64,000 bases of DNA from Paenibacillus gyeongsangnamensis (GCF_027533625.1 NZ_JAQAGZ010000013.1:165775-229774), one strand, 5' to 3'; counted from the stretch's first letter, positions 53,072 to 62,640 are shown. Numbers and translations: made by a program. Notes: generated by a model not told the origin, from the letters alone.

Positions 53072-53213
53072 CATGGCAAGAAGCGGAGATAACCAACGCT
53101 CAGCGTTTACTCTCAAGTTAGTTATTATCCTGTCACCGAAGAGCAGTCATCGTGACGGGTTGCACAGAGGGGACCTCAAAATAAGATGAGCTTGACGAAG
53201 GAGTGGTTTAACC

Positions 53214-54417
53214 ATGAATGCGCCCGTTACCCAATCTGACCGAACTATTCAACCCACTCGGAAACATACGGATGTATATGTACTGGTATTAAATTGCGGA
53301 AGCAGTTCGGTGAAATACAAGCTTATTGAAATGCCCTCCGAGACAGTGCTCTTGCAGGGGAATGAAAAGCGGTATATGGACCAGCCTCTGAAAGAGATGA
53401 TGGATGCCATTTTCGAGAAAATTAACTATCGGGTGGATATCGATGCACACCGCGTCGTTCATGGGGCTGATCTGTTCGATTCCTCCGTGCTTGTTTCAAA
53501 TGAAGTGATGGAGCGGATCGAATCCATTTCCTACCTGGCGCCGCTTCATAATCCGATCAACCTCGAAGGCATTCATCTCGCACAGCAAAAGGTATGAGGG
53601 AGTGCCACAGGTGGCGGTTTTCGATACAAGCTTTCATCAGACAATGCCGCCCACATCTTTTCTTTATTCGATCCCTTATGAATACTATGAGAGACATAAG
53701 ATCCGAAAGTATGGGTTTCATGGAACGAGCCACCGCTATGTAATGTCGCGAGCCGCGGAGTTGATGGGCAGACCGGCCGAAAATTTCCGGTTGATCAGCT
53801 GCCATATCGGGAACGGGGTCAGCGTCACGGCCATTCGCTATGGAGAATCCTACGATACATCCATGGGATTGACTCCACTCGCCGGAGTGACGATGGGCAC
53901 TCGCAGCGGGAATCTGGATCCCGCCGTCATCCCTTATCTGGAACAGTTAGAAGGCCTTGAATCGGATGAAGTAATGCGCGTGTTGAATCATCACAGCGGT
54001 CTGCTCGGCATCTCCGGTGTCAGCAACGACATCCGCGATTTGTTGAAGCTTAGCAAAGAAGGCCATCATCGCTCCCAGCTGGCAATCGAATTATTCGTTT
54101 CGAAGCTGCATCAATATATCGGACTCTATATGGCGCGTCTCAACGGAACCGACGGGATCATCTTTACGGCTGGGGTGGGCGAGAATAGCCCGGAAATTCG
54201 GGAATTGATTTGTCAAGGACTGGAATATGCCGGCGTTTTTTTGGATGCGTACGCGAACTGGCTCGGGAAGGAAGACAGAATCATTTCCACGGCTTATTCG
54301 CCGGTCAAAGTGATGGTGATTCCCACGGATGAAGAAATCGTGATGGCGCGGGATGCATATCAAATTGTCATTACGGATCAAACCAGGTCTCTGGGTATAT
54401 TGGAAACGGCGGGTTGA
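53214..54417 (+). pseudogene. ackA: acetate kinase, single frameshift
   Basis: Acetate kinase makes ATP from acetyl phosphate. The N-terminal 127 codons contain VLNCGSSSVKYKLIEMP and HRVVHGAD; after LEGIHLAQQK the frame shifts by one base near 53595, and the rest (VPQVAVFDTSFHQTMPP, YGFHGTSHRYV, LISCHIGNGVS, GTRSGNLDP, FTAGVGENSPEIR) is intact to the stop. Together the parts give about 398 residues, the normal length. A real single-base lesion or a sequencing error both fit. GGAG lies 10 nt before the ATG. Confidence 0.9.
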
Positions 54418-54525
54418 TTGAACTAATCGTACGAGAACGGCTTGTCAGCGGTAATCGGGGGCTATTTTTTTACCGAGGGCACTGGATCCCAGGAGGGACC
54501 GGTGCTTCTTTATCTGGAACTGTGC

Positions 54526-54601
54526 TGTGATTTTTATCACACTGCTGGGCCGGTAGTCCGTGAGATTGATCACTGTGAAAACGGTCGACGTGATGTTTAA
54601 T
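54526..54601 (+). promoter_or_regulatory. tandem Fnr sites and promoter of the zinc-ribbon/mobA operon
   Basis: A perfect TGTGA-TTTTTA-TCACA (54526-54541) and, 33 nt further, CGTGA-GATTGA-TCACT (54559-54574). TTTAAT (54596-54601) lies 37 nt from the start of the second, giving it the class II position; the first would sit three helical turns upstream on the same face. Confidence 0.7.
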
Positions 54602-54643
54602 GAAGTCAGGAAGGAAAAAGTTTGAAAGAGGAGGTGAAACGCC

Positions 54644-54814
54644 ATGATTACTTGCGATCGCTGCGGCCGCGTAAATGGGCGCGGGGCTAAAGGCGACAGC
54701 TGGATTTGTGGAGATTGCCGGATGAAGCCGATACCGGAAAGCCACGAAGAACGGGAACAATCGGAGTCCTCGGCGGAACACTCCATTACAAGAGATAGCC
54801 GGCCAGGGCCATGA
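54644..54814 (+). CDS. small zinc-ribbon protein (56 residues)
   Basis: An overlooked short gene: AGAGGAGGTG lies 7 nt before ATG 54644. The product begins MITCDRCGRVNGRGAKGD and continues with WICGDCRMKP, forming a C4 zinc ribbon, followed by an acidic, Glu/Ser-rich tail. It is the first gene behind the tandem Fnr sites and precedes mobA by about 50 nt. It resembles the 80-residue ribbon protein of the stress operon only in the metal-binding plan. Function unknown. Confidence 0.75.
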   Translation: MITCDRCGRVNGRGAKGDSWICGDCRMKPIPESHEEREQSESSAEHSITRDSRPGP

Positions 54815-54867
54815 CGCCATTTATAGGTTATAGAAGGTAAATCGATCTCGGAAAGGAGGAATTGCTT

Positions 54868-55524
54868 ATGCTAACGGGGGTTATTTTGGCCGGCGGAAAA
54901 GACCGAAGAATGCAGGGAAATCCGAAGGCGCTTCTGCCTTTTGGTCCAGAGAAGCTGATTCAGCGCCAGCTACGCCTAATGCAACCGGTTTGCAGCGAGC
55001 TTATCGTGGTAACGAATGATCCGAAGCCGTTTTTGCGACTACTAGAGCCGGAGATCAGAATCATAACGGATTTCGTACCGAATCAGGGGCCGCTTGGCGG
55101 TATGCATGCGGGACTAAGCTTAGCCAGAAATCGTGACGTTTGGCTTGTCGGAAACCATATGCCGTTTATCTCTTCCCAAGCCGCGGAGCTGCTGCAGGAG
55201 AGGAAACACGAAGGCTTTGACGCTGCGCTTCCATTGGTACAAGGAGGGATTTATCCGCTGCATGGAATTTACGACCGATCTTGCGCCGATCTCATATGGT
55301 CTCTGTTGCAAGGCGGGGAACCAACACTGAATCGGTTTCTAAAGGTGCTGTATTGGGGCGAGCTTCACGAAACCATCTTCCAAGAGAATGGTATTGGATC
55401 GGGCTTTATCGAAAGCTTCAGCAGGCAGGAGGAATATGAACGGCTGCTTCGGCAGTACGATGCTTCCTTCTGTGATTTAGAAAAGTTTGATTCAAGTGAC
55501 ATAAATCACCATGGGAGACTTTAG
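54868..55524 (+). CDS. mobA: molybdenum cofactor guanylyltransferase-like protein
   Basis: A 218-residue nucleotidyltransferase of the MobA family, which attaches GMP to molybdopterin for enzymes such as nitrate reductase and formate dehydrogenase. The N-terminal signature is VILAGGKDRRMQGNPKALLP; GPLGGMHAGL follows. The metal-binding Asp expected in (C)DMPF is replaced: the sequence reads GNHMPF (His97), so catalysis may be impaired. ATG 54868 has AAAGGAGG 8 nt upstream; a TTG at 54862 is too close. The last codons overlap the Fnr operator of adhE. Confidence 0.82.
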   Translation: MLTGVILAGGKDRRMQGNPKALLPFGPEKLIQRQLRLMQPVCSELIVVTNDPKPFLRLLEPEIRIITDFVPNQGPLGGMHAGLSLARNRDVWLVGNHMPFISSQAAELLQERKHEGFDAALPLVQGGIYPLHGIYDRSCADLIWSLLQGGEPTLNRFLKVLYWGELHETIFQENGIGSGFIESFSRQEEYERLLRQYDASFCDLEKFDSSDINHHGRL

Positions 55525-55537
55525 AGAGAGTTACACT
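55495..55537 (+). promoter_or_regulatory. Fnr-type promoter of adhE-pflB-pflA
   Basis: AGTGA-CATAAA-TCACC (55495-55510), 8 of 10 arm positions, starts 37 nt before TACACT (55532-55537). It lies within the last codons of mobA. Confidence 0.65.
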
Positions 55538-55597
55538 GAGAGAGTAAATTTCGCCGCAGGGACGCACCCGGCGAGCGTTCAAGGAGGATGAGGAACG

Positions 55598-58207
55598 GTG
55601 GCGGGACAAGAAAGCAAATTATCGGAACGGAACCTGCCGCAGGAGGAAGTCAATCAGCTTGCGGCAAGGGCGAGGAAAGCGCACGATGCATATCTGAAGC
55701 TGGATCAGGAACAGATTGACAGGATTGTTCAAGCGATGGCGCTTGCCGGTCTTGACAAGCATATGCTGCTGGCCAAAATGGCCGTCGAAGAGACGGGGCG
55801 CGGCGTTTATGAAGACAAGATCACGAAAAACATTTTCGCGACGGAATACATTTATCACAGCATCAAACATGATAAGACGGTCGGCATCATTGAGGATAAT
55901 CCGTACGAGCATGTTCAGAAGGTCGCCGAGCCGATCGGCATTATCGCCGGAGTAACCCCGGTTACGAATCCGACGTCGACGACGATGTTCAAGGCGCTGA
56001 TTGCCGCCAAGACGCGGAACCCGATCATTTTCGCCTTCCACCCTTCCGCGCAGCGCTCTAGCGCCATGGCAGCACAGACACTGCTGGAGGCAGCTGTGAA
56101 GGAAGGGGCGCCGGCCCATTGCATCCAATGGATTGAGTACCCCTCCGTCGAAGCAACGCAGCTCTTGATGAATCACCCGGACGTGGCGCTCGTGCTCGCG
56201 ACCGGCGGCTCGTCCATGGTGAAGGCCGCCTACAGCACCGGCAAGCCGGCACTCGGCGTCGGTCCCGGCAACGTCCCTTGCTTTATCGAAAAGACAGCCG
56301 ATTTGCAGCAAGCTGTCACCGATCTCATTCTTTCTAAAACGTTCGACAACGGCATGATTTGCGCTTCCGAGCAAGCCGTCATTCTTGAAGAGCCGATTTA
56401 CGAGAAGGCCAAGAAGCTGATGACCGAGCTTGGATGCTACTTCTTGAACGCGGAGGAAACAGCTGCTGTATCCAAGCTTGTCATTAATCCGGAAAAATGC
56501 GCGGTCAATGCGGTCATCGTCGGCCAGCCGGCTGTCAAAATCGCCGAAATGGCGGGAATTGAAGTTCCGGCTTCCACGAAGGTGCTGGTCGCTGAGCTGA
56601 AGGGCGTGGGTGAAGGGTATCCTCTTTCCGCGGAGAAGCTGAGTCCGGTACTCGCTTGTTATAAGGTGAAAACGCCCGAGCAGGGTATTGAACGTGCGGT
56701 TGAAATCGTCCAATTTGGCGGGATGGGCCACTCTTCGGTCATCCATTCCAAGAACCGCGCCGTCATCGACGCTTTCTCCGCCCGGCTCAAAACAGGCCGC
56801 ATTATCGTCAATTCGCCTTCTACGCACGGAGCTATCGGCGACATCTACAATACGAATTTGCCGTCGCTCACGCTCGGCTGTGGGTCTTACGGCCATAATT
56901 CGACGACTGCGAACGTATCCGCCGTCAACCTGATCAATATTAAACGTGTCGCATACCGGACTGTGAACATGCAATGGTTCAAAGTGCCCCCAAAGGTGTA
57001 TTTCGAGCGAGGTGCCACACAGTATCTCGAGAAAATGCCGGACATCTCGCGCGTCCTGGTCGTTACCGACCCGATGATGGTGAAGCTCGGCTATGTCGAG
57101 AAGCTTGAATATTACCTCCGAAAACGGCAGCATCCGGTTTCTATCGAAGTATTTTCCGAGGTGGAGCCGGATCCGTCCGTTGATACGGTACTGCGCGGTA
57201 CGACGCTGATGGACTCGTTCCAGCCGGACTGCATCATCGCCTTAGGTGGAGGGTCCCCGATGGATGCGGCAAAAGCGATGTGGCTGTTCTACGAATATCC
57301 GGATACGAGCTTCGACTCGCTAAAGCAGAAGTTCCTAGATATCCGCAAGCGCGTCTACAAGTATCCGCGTCTTGGACGGAAAGCGAAATTCGTCGCGATT
57401 CCGACGACCTCGGGCACGGGCTCGGAAGTGACATCGTTCGCCGTTATTACGGATAAAGAGAAGGGGAACACGAAATATCCGTTAGCAGACTATGAGCTGA
57501 CCCCCGACGTGGCGATCGTCGATCCTGAGTTCGTGTACAGCTTGCCGAAGACGGCCGTCGCCGACACGGGAATGGACGTGCTCACGCACGCGATTGAGGC
57601 TTACGTCTCCGTGATGGCCAACGACTATACGGATGGTCTTGCGCTACAGGCAATCCGGCTTGTATTCCAAAACATCGAGAAGTCGTATCATGAAGCCGAT
57701 CCAGTCGCCCGGGAAAAAATGCACAATGCTTCGACGATTGCCGGCATGGCCTTCGCCAACGCGTTCCTCGGCATCAATCACAGCCTGGCGCACAAGTGGG
57801 GCGGACAATATCATACGGCACACGGACGGACGAACGCGATTTTGATGCCGCACGTCATCCGCTACAACGCGCAAAAGCCGACAAAATTCGCATCGTTCCC
57901 GAAATACGGCCATTTCATCGCGGATCAGCGATATGCAGAGATCGCCCGTATGCTCGGACTGCCGGCGAAGACTACGGAGGAGGGCGTGAACAGCCTGATC
58001 GCCGCGATTCGCAGGCTGAATCAGTCGCTTGGCATTCCGGAGAAGTTCGCCGACTTAGGCTTCGATTCGAAGGACTTCGAAGCGATGGTCGATTATTTGG
58101 CGGATCGTGCGTTTGAAGACCAGTGTACGACGGCGAACCCGCGTATGCCGCTTGTAACGGAGCTAGCCGATATTTACCGAAATGCGTTTTATAGAATATT
58201 CGAATAA
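55598..58207 (+). CDS. adhE: bifunctional acetaldehyde-CoA/alcohol dehydrogenase
   Basis: An 869-residue fermentation enzyme that reduces acetyl-CoA to acetaldehyde and then to ethanol. The N-terminal aldehyde dehydrogenase (about 1-440) has GVTPVTNPTSTTMFK, TGGSSMVKAAYSTGKP and catalytic Cys255 (MICASEQAV). The C-terminal iron-dependent alcohol dehydrogenase (about 450-869) has ALGGGSPMDAAKAMW, TTSGTGSEVT, and iron ligands in DVLTHAIEAY and HSLAHKWGGQYHTAHG. It starts at GTG 55598 after AAGGAGG. With pflB and pflA it forms an anaerobic ethanol/formate operon. Confidence 0.97.
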   Translation: MAGQESKLSERNLPQEEVNQLAARARKAHDAYLKLDQEQIDRIVQAMALAGLDKHMLLAKMAVEETGRGVYEDKITKNIFATEYIYHSIKHDKTVGIIEDNPYEHVQKVAEPIGIIAGVTPVTNPTSTTMFKALIAAKTRNPIIFAFHPSAQRSSAMAAQTLLEAAVKEGAPAHCIQWIEYPSVEATQLLMNHPDVALVLATGGSSMVKAAYSTGKPALGVGPGNVPCFIEKTADLQQAVTDLILSKTFDNGMICASEQAVILEEPIYEKAKKLMTELGCYFLNAEETAAVSKLVINPEKCAVNAVIVGQPAVKIAEMAGIEVPASTKVLVAELKGVGEGYPLSAEKLSPVLACYKVKTPEQGIERAVEIVQFGGMGHSSVIHSKNRAVIDAFSARLKTGRIIVNSPSTHGAIGDIYNTNLPSLTLGCGSYGHNSTTANVSAVNLINIKRVAYRTVNMQWFKVPPKVYFERGATQYLEKMPDISRVLVVTDPMMVKLGYVEKLEYYLRKRQHPVSIEVFSEVEPDPSVDTVLRGTTLMDSFQPDCIIALGGGSPMDAAKAMWLFYEYPDTSFDSLKQKFLDIRKRVYKYPRLGRKAKFVAIPTTSGTGSEVTSFAVITDKEKGNTKYPLADYELTPDVAIVDPEFVYSLPKTAVADTGMDVLTHAIEAYVSVMANDYTDGLALQAIRLVFQNIEKSYHEADPVAREKMHNASTIAGMAFANAFLGINHSLAHKWGGQYHTAHGRTNAILMPHVIRYNAQKPTKFASFPKYGHFIADQRYAEIARMLGLPAKTTEEGVNSLIAAIRRLNQSLGIPEKFADLGFDSKDFEAMVDYLADRAFEDQCTTANPRMPLVTELADIYRNAFYRIFE

Positions 58208-58237
58208 ATCGATTAACGGGATAGGAGGAAGTATGGT

Positions 58238-60535
58238 ATGTCTTTAAAAGAAAAAGATATTCGTCAGGGAGTCCAGACACCTCAGGCTATGGCCGAGCCG
58301 ACGGCTCCGGCGGGCTGGCGTGGATTCCGGGGAGGCAAATGGCAGCAGCTCATTGACGTCAAGGATTTTCTAGACCGCAATCTGATTTCGTACGAAGGCG
58401 ACGATACCTTCCTGGCGGGTCCTACGGAGGCTACGGCCGCATTATGGCGGCAAGTCAGCGATCTGCTGAAGCGTGAGCGGGAGAACGGCGGCATTCTTGA
58501 CGTTGACGTAAACACCTTGTCGACGATTACGTCCCATGGACCCGGTTATCTGAACCGCGATTTAGAGCAGGTCGTCGGGCTGCAGACGGATGCCCCGTTG
58601 AAGCGTTCCGTGCAGCCGTTTGGCGGCATCAAGATGGCGGCGGATGCGTGCAAAGCGTACGGCTTTCAACTACCGGACGAGATGCTCCGGCTGTTTACGG
58701 ACATTCGCAAGACACATAACCAGGGAGTATTCGACGCTTATACGAGCGAGATGCGCAAGGCCCGCAAAGCAGGCATCATTACGGGGCTGCCGGATGCCTA
58801 CGGCCGCGGCCGGATCATCGGCGATTACCGCAGGCTCGCACTATACGGCGCTGATCGCCTGACCGAGGATAAGAAAAAGGATTTACTGCAGCTGGAAGTC
58901 GACGAGATGACGGAGGATGCGATCCGCGCCCGTGAGGAATTGTCAGAGCAGCTGCGCGCGCTCGATGAACTGAAGCTGATGGCCGCCTCGTACGGCTTCG
59001 ACGTATCGGAGCCGGCTCGGAATGCTCGCGAGGCGGTTCAGTGGGTGTACTTCGCTTATTTGGCGGCGATCAAGGAGCAAAACGGCGCCGCGATGAGCCT
59101 TGGCCGCGTCTCTTCGTTCCTGGACATTTATATCGAACGGGATATCGCGGAAGGAGCACTCAGCGAAGAGGAGGCGCAGGAGCTTGTCGACCATTTCGTC
59201 ATGAAGCTGCGGCTCGTCAAATTTCTGCGTACCCCTGATTATAACGAGCTGTTCAGCGGCGACCCGACCTGGGTGACGGAGTCGATCGGCGGCATGGCGC
59301 TGAACGGTTCGACACGCGTAACCCGGACATCGTTCCGTTTCTTGCATACCTTGTACAATCTGGGCCCTGGTCCAGAACCGAACTTGACCGTTCTGTGGTC
59401 TAAGCAGCTTCCGGAATCGTTCAAGAAGTTTTGCGCCAAAGTATCGATCGAAACAAGCTCGATCCAATACGAGAATGACGATCTGATGCGGCCGTATTAT
59501 GGCGACGACTACGGGATCGCCTGCTGCGTTTCGGCGATGCGAATCGGCAAGCAGATGCAGTTTTTCGGGGCACGGGCGAATTTGGCGAAGGCGCTACTCT
59601 ATGCGATTAACGGCGGTGTCGACGAGAAGCTCGGTATCCAGGTCGGCCCGGCGACGGCTCCGATTACTGCCGAGACGCTGGAATATGACGATGTGATGAA
59701 GCGGTACAACGCCATGCTGGAGTGGCTCGCCAAGCTGTACATGAACACGCTTAATGTGATCCACTATATGCACGACAAATACTGCTACGAACGGATTGAG
59801 ATGGCTTTGCACGACCGCGAGATTTTGCGTACGATGGCTTGCGGTATCGCCGGCTTGTCGGTCGTCGCCGACAGCTTGAGCGCAATCAAGTATGCGAAGG
59901 TGAAGTCGATTCGTAATGAGAATGGAGTCGCCGTTGATTTCGAAATCGAGGGCGAGTATCCGCAATACGGCAACAATGACGACCGGGTCGACCGGCTCGC
60001 CGTCGAGCTCGTCGAGACGTTCATGAATAAGCTGCGCAAACATAAGGCGTATAGAAACGCATTGCCGACGCTGTCGGTGCTGACCATTACGTCGAACGTC
60101 GTGTACGGTAAGAAAACCGGTTCGACGCCGGATGGGCGCAAAGCGGGAGAGCCGTTTGCACCAGGCGCGAATCCGATGCACGGCCGCGACCGCATGGGGG
60201 CTCTTGCCTCGCTCGCTTCCGTTGCGAAGCTGCCATACGAGCATAGCCTCGATGGCATCTCGAACACGTTCTCGATTGTGCCGAAGGCGCTCGGGCGCGA
60301 GACGGAACAGCGCATCGCAAATCTGGTCGCGCTGATGGACGTTTATTTTGCCAAAGGGGCTCACCATTTGAACGTTAACGTGTTTGACCGCGAACAGCTG
60401 CTGGACGCAATGGAGCACCCGGAGAACTATCCGCAGTTGACGATCCGGGTATCCGGCTATGCGGTCAATTTCATCAAGCTGACCCGCGAGCAGCAGCTTG
60501 ACGTTATCAACAGGACGTTCCACGGCCAGATGTAG
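58238..60535 (+). CDS. pflB: formate C-acetyltransferase (pyruvate formate-lyase)
   Basis: A glycyl-radical enzyme that splits pyruvate into acetyl-CoA and formate without oxygen. The 765-residue protein has the adjacent catalytic cysteines Cys429-Cys430 (GIACCVSAMRIG) and the radical glycine Gly740 (RVSGYAV) close to the C-terminus, which ends DVINRTFHGQM. The N-terminus is longer than in E. coli by a short Pro/Ala-rich stretch. AGGAGG precedes the ATG. It is followed by its activase and preceded by adhE, which consumes the acetyl-CoA. Confidence 0.97.
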   Translation: MSLKEKDIRQGVQTPQAMAEPTAPAGWRGFRGGKWQQLIDVKDFLDRNLISYEGDDTFLAGPTEATAALWRQVSDLLKRERENGGILDVDVNTLSTITSHGPGYLNRDLEQVVGLQTDAPLKRSVQPFGGIKMAADACKAYGFQLPDEMLRLFTDIRKTHNQGVFDAYTSEMRKARKAGIITGLPDAYGRGRIIGDYRRLALYGADRLTEDKKKDLLQLEVDEMTEDAIRAREELSEQLRALDELKLMAASYGFDVSEPARNAREAVQWVYFAYLAAIKEQNGAAMSLGRVSSFLDIYIERDIAEGALSEEEAQELVDHFVMKLRLVKFLRTPDYNELFSGDPTWVTESIGGMALNGSTRVTRTSFRFLHTLYNLGPGPEPNLTVLWSKQLPESFKKFCAKVSIETSSIQYENDDLMRPYYGDDYGIACCVSAMRIGKQMQFFGARANLAKALLYAINGGVDEKLGIQVGPATAPITAETLEYDDVMKRYNAMLEWLAKLYMNTLNVIHYMHDKYCYERIEMALHDREILRTMACGIAGLSVVADSLSAIKYAKVKSIRNENGVAVDFEIEGEYPQYGNNDDRVDRLAVELVETFMNKLRKHKAYRNALPTLSVLTITSNVVYGKKTGSTPDGRKAGEPFAPGANPMHGRDRMGALASLASVAKLPYEHSLDGISNTFSIVPKALGRETEQRIANLVALMDVYFAKGAHHLNVNVFDREQLLDAMEHPENYPQLTIRVSGYAVNFIKLTREQQLDVINRTFHGQM

Positions 60536-60583
60536 GGGATATCCCGTGCCTTAGGCGGTTCGGAGAGAAAAGGGGGAGACCGC

Positions 60584-61357
60584 ATGATCGGACGCATACA
60601 TTCCATGGAGACATTCGGCACCGTCGACGGCCCGGGCATCCGCTTCGTCCTTTTTATGCAAGGCTGCGCGCTGCAGTGCAAATTTTGCCATAACCCTGAT
60701 ACGTGGGAAACGAATACGGGCAGGCTTATGTCTGTCGATGAGGTAGCGGACGCAATCGAGCTTTACGTCGACTACTATCGGCGTTCCGGTGGAGGCCTAA
60801 CGGTTACGGGGGGAGAACCGACGCTTCAGGCGCCTTTCGTCGAAGCTCTATTCAGCGAAGTAAAGCGGCGCTTCGGTCTCCATACGGCGCTCGATTCCTC
60901 GGGCTTTTGTGATCCTGACCACGCTATGGGATTGCTTGAAACGACGGATCTGGTGCTGCTGGATTTAAAACAGATGAATGACGCGAGACATACGTTGCTG
61001 ACGAGCCAGCCTAATGGACGTATTCTGCGGTTTGCCGAACGGCTGTCTGAGCTGGGTAAGCCGATGTGGATCCGGCACGTGCTTATACCCGGTGTTACCG
61101 ACGGATATGAGGATTTGCACGCTCTCGGTAAATTCATCGGAGGGCTGCAGGGCGTCGAGAAGCTGGAGTTACTGCCTTACCACCGCATGGGTGTGTATAA
61201 ATGGCAGCAGCTCGGCAAATCGTACCTGCTCAACGGGGTGCCGGAGCCCAGCTATCGTGAGATGGAACGTGCCCGTTCTATCGTTGAAGCAGGCCGCGAA
61301 GCCGCGACAAGACGTTCGGTAGATGGTTCGGCCATTCAACAGGCATTAGAAGAATAA
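60584..61357 (+). CDS. pflA: pyruvate formate-lyase activating enzyme
   Basis: A radical SAM enzyme of 257 residues that installs the glycyl radical on PflB. The cluster motif CALQCKFC (CxxxCxxC) lies in FMQGCALQCKFCHNPDTW near residues 27-34, followed by the SAM-binding TVTGGEPTLQ. GGGGGAG lies before the ATG. It is the last gene of the fermentation operon. The 3' flank holds a universal-stress remnant rather than a clear terminator. Confidence 0.96.
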   Translation: MIGRIHSMETFGTVDGPGIRFVLFMQGCALQCKFCHNPDTWETNTGRLMSVDEVADAIELYVDYYRRSGGGLTVTGGEPTLQAPFVEALFSEVKRRFGLHTALDSSGFCDPDHAMGLLETTDLVLLDLKQMNDARHTLLTSQPNGRILRFAERLSELGKPMWIRHVLIPGVTDGYEDLHALGKFIGGLQGVEKLELLPYHRMGVYKWQQLGKSYLLNGVPEPSYREMERARSIVEAGREAATRRSVDGSAIQQALEE

Positions 61358-61424
61358 ACCGGCGATTGAGACTGCCGTTTTATTTGTTGATATGAAGCAA
61401 GAAATCAAGGAGTCTTTATATGGA

Positions 61425-61633
61425 ATGGGAAACCCGATTATTGTTGAAATTGTTGAAGGGCATCCGGCCGTAGAAGAGAATAGTAGAGTATGCTAAGAAA
61501 CAAAACGGTGACTTGATCGTTAAGGGCAGCCGAGGGTTAAGGTGGACTAAAAGAAGCTTCTCTTGGTAGTGTTAGCTATAATGTGGTACACCATAATTAT
61601 CAAGTAGTCTCCATTGAATGTAACAATGAGTGA
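61425..61633 (+). pseudogene. 3' remnant of a universal stress protein
   Basis: Pieces in three frames match the C-terminal half of UspA proteins: GNPIIVEIVEGHPAVEE, then VEYAKKQNGDLIVKGSRGL, then GGLKEASLGSVSYNVVHH. Two small insertions separate them, and the N-terminal half is absent. Confidence 0.75.
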
Positions 61634-61795
61634 ATGGTGCACGGCTTGGTCGTTCTGGCGGTACTGGTCTTATTGCCGTTCTCTTCGGCGATTCCGTTAG
61701 CGAGCATGGCGCCAATCCTGATGGTGGTTACATGGACAGTGTACGCAAAGCGATTCAAGGCAATAAAACTAGGGTGTCCAGCGAATCTCCATTGA
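61634..61795 (+). pseudogene. fragment of a SulP-type anion transporter
   Basis: A 53-codon frame from ATG 61634 reads MVHGLVVLAVLVLLPFSSAI then PLASMAPILMVVTW, the membrane block that in SulP permeases precedes the STAS linker (HGxxLLxxL...IPLAxLAAIL). Nothing before or after matches. It abuts the stop of the stress-protein remnant. Confidence 0.6.
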
Positions 61796-61989
61796 TTGTG
61801 ACACACAAGTGCAGCAGTTTGCAAGACTACTTGAATTATTTTGGCCAAAGCATTACAGGCTGCTTCTTTGGGTTACGCCTAAACAGAGAATTACCGGGCG
61901 TTACCACGAACTGCATAGGTCATGTATGACTTCTAAACAGCTTCTTCACATCTCGATGCTATATTAAAGATACGAAAGGAGTGGTTGAT

Positions 61990-62217
61990 ATGATGATGGG
62001 ATATGGATATGGCTATGGAATGGGTTGGATCGGAATGCTGGTTCATCTGCTTTTTATTGTTGGGGTTATTTACTTAGTCATTAAATTGGTAGTTGGTAAC
62101 GGCATCGGATCGCGAAGGGATGAAAAACAGGCAGAAAATATTCTTGCTGATCGCTTTGCACGTGGCGAAATTACGGAAGAAGAATATATGCGGATGAAGG
62201 ATGTATTGCGCAAATAG
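61990..62217 (+). CDS. SHOCT-domain membrane protein
   Basis: A 75-residue protein: a Gly/Tyr/Met-rich start (MMGYGYGYGMGWIG), one transmembrane helix (LVHLLFIVGVIYLVIKLVV) and a C-terminal SHOCT motif (ENILADRFARGEITEEEYMRM). AAAGGAG lies about 8 nt before ATG 61990. Proteins of this layout are common next to copper-handling and DUF2933 genes in Bacillota, and remnants of both follow directly. Function unknown; it is the only intact gene after pflA. Confidence 0.82.
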   Translation: MMMGYGYGYGMGWIGMLVHLLFIVGVIYLVIKLVVGNGIGSRRDEKQAENILADRFARGEITEEEYMRMKDVLRK

Positions 62218-62247
62218 CTTAATAAAAAATATAAAAGTGTGATTGAT

Positions 62248-62353
62248 ATGCAATGGTGATTTCAAGCCTTACTGCTGCTTGTATGTCTAATCATGATGCT
62301 TTTTGATGAGAGGTATGCACGGAGGACATAAGCACGGAATGAACTGTCATTAA
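62248..62353 (+). pseudogene. DUF2933-like small membrane protein, nonsense and frameshift
   Basis: ATG 62248 opens MQW, then TGA in place of a probable Trp codon, then FQALLLLVCLIMMLF; a shift to another frame gives LMRGMHGGHKHGMNCH and a stop. One hydrophobic helix followed by a His/Gly-rich tail is the layout of DUF2933 proteins. Confidence 0.55.
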
Positions 62354-62356
62354 TAA

Positions 62357-62640
62357 AAATGGGTCACTGAAAGTAAAGGCAACTCGCGTAGGCAAAGAAC
62401 CACGCTTGCGCAAATCATTAAAGTGGTCGAAGAAGCACAGGGCTCGAAAGCGCTGACGCATTGCAGCTTCGATCTCCGGCATCTTTGTTCCAATTGTGGT
62501 AGGCATTTCGGTGATTCCATTCTTTATTTGGTTTATCTTTGTTGCCCCCGGTGAGTTTGCTTCGGCTTTAGATAAAGCCATTGCGTTCTAGTCATCGCAT
62601 GTCCTTTTGCTCTTGGTCTTGCCACACCGACATCCATCAT
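62357..62640 (+). pseudogene. fragment of a copper P-type ATPase (CopA-like)
   Basis: Frames read GSLKVKATRVGKEPRLRK, then ISGIFVPIVVGISVIPFFIW and GEFASALDKAIA, then, in another frame, VIACPCALGLATPTSIM-like sequence with the CPC motif of copper ATPases. At least two frameshifts and loss of both ends. The following 62640-62797 stretch was not recognised. Confidence 0.7.

Noticed and set aside
54868..55524. mobA considered to be evidence for an intact nitrate reductase locus.
   Set aside because: No nar or nap genes are in the window and nirB is broken; mobA may serve other molybdoenzymes.
55619..57133. A 504-codon open frame on the minus strand opposite adhE.
   Set aside because: It is a codon-bias shadow of the well-supported adhE gene; the protein has no recognisable domain and there is no ribosome-binding site.
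59594..60523. A 309-codon minus-strand frame opposite pflB.
   Set aside because: It lies fully inside pflB, has no start signal and shows an Arg/His-rich composition typical of antisense shadows.
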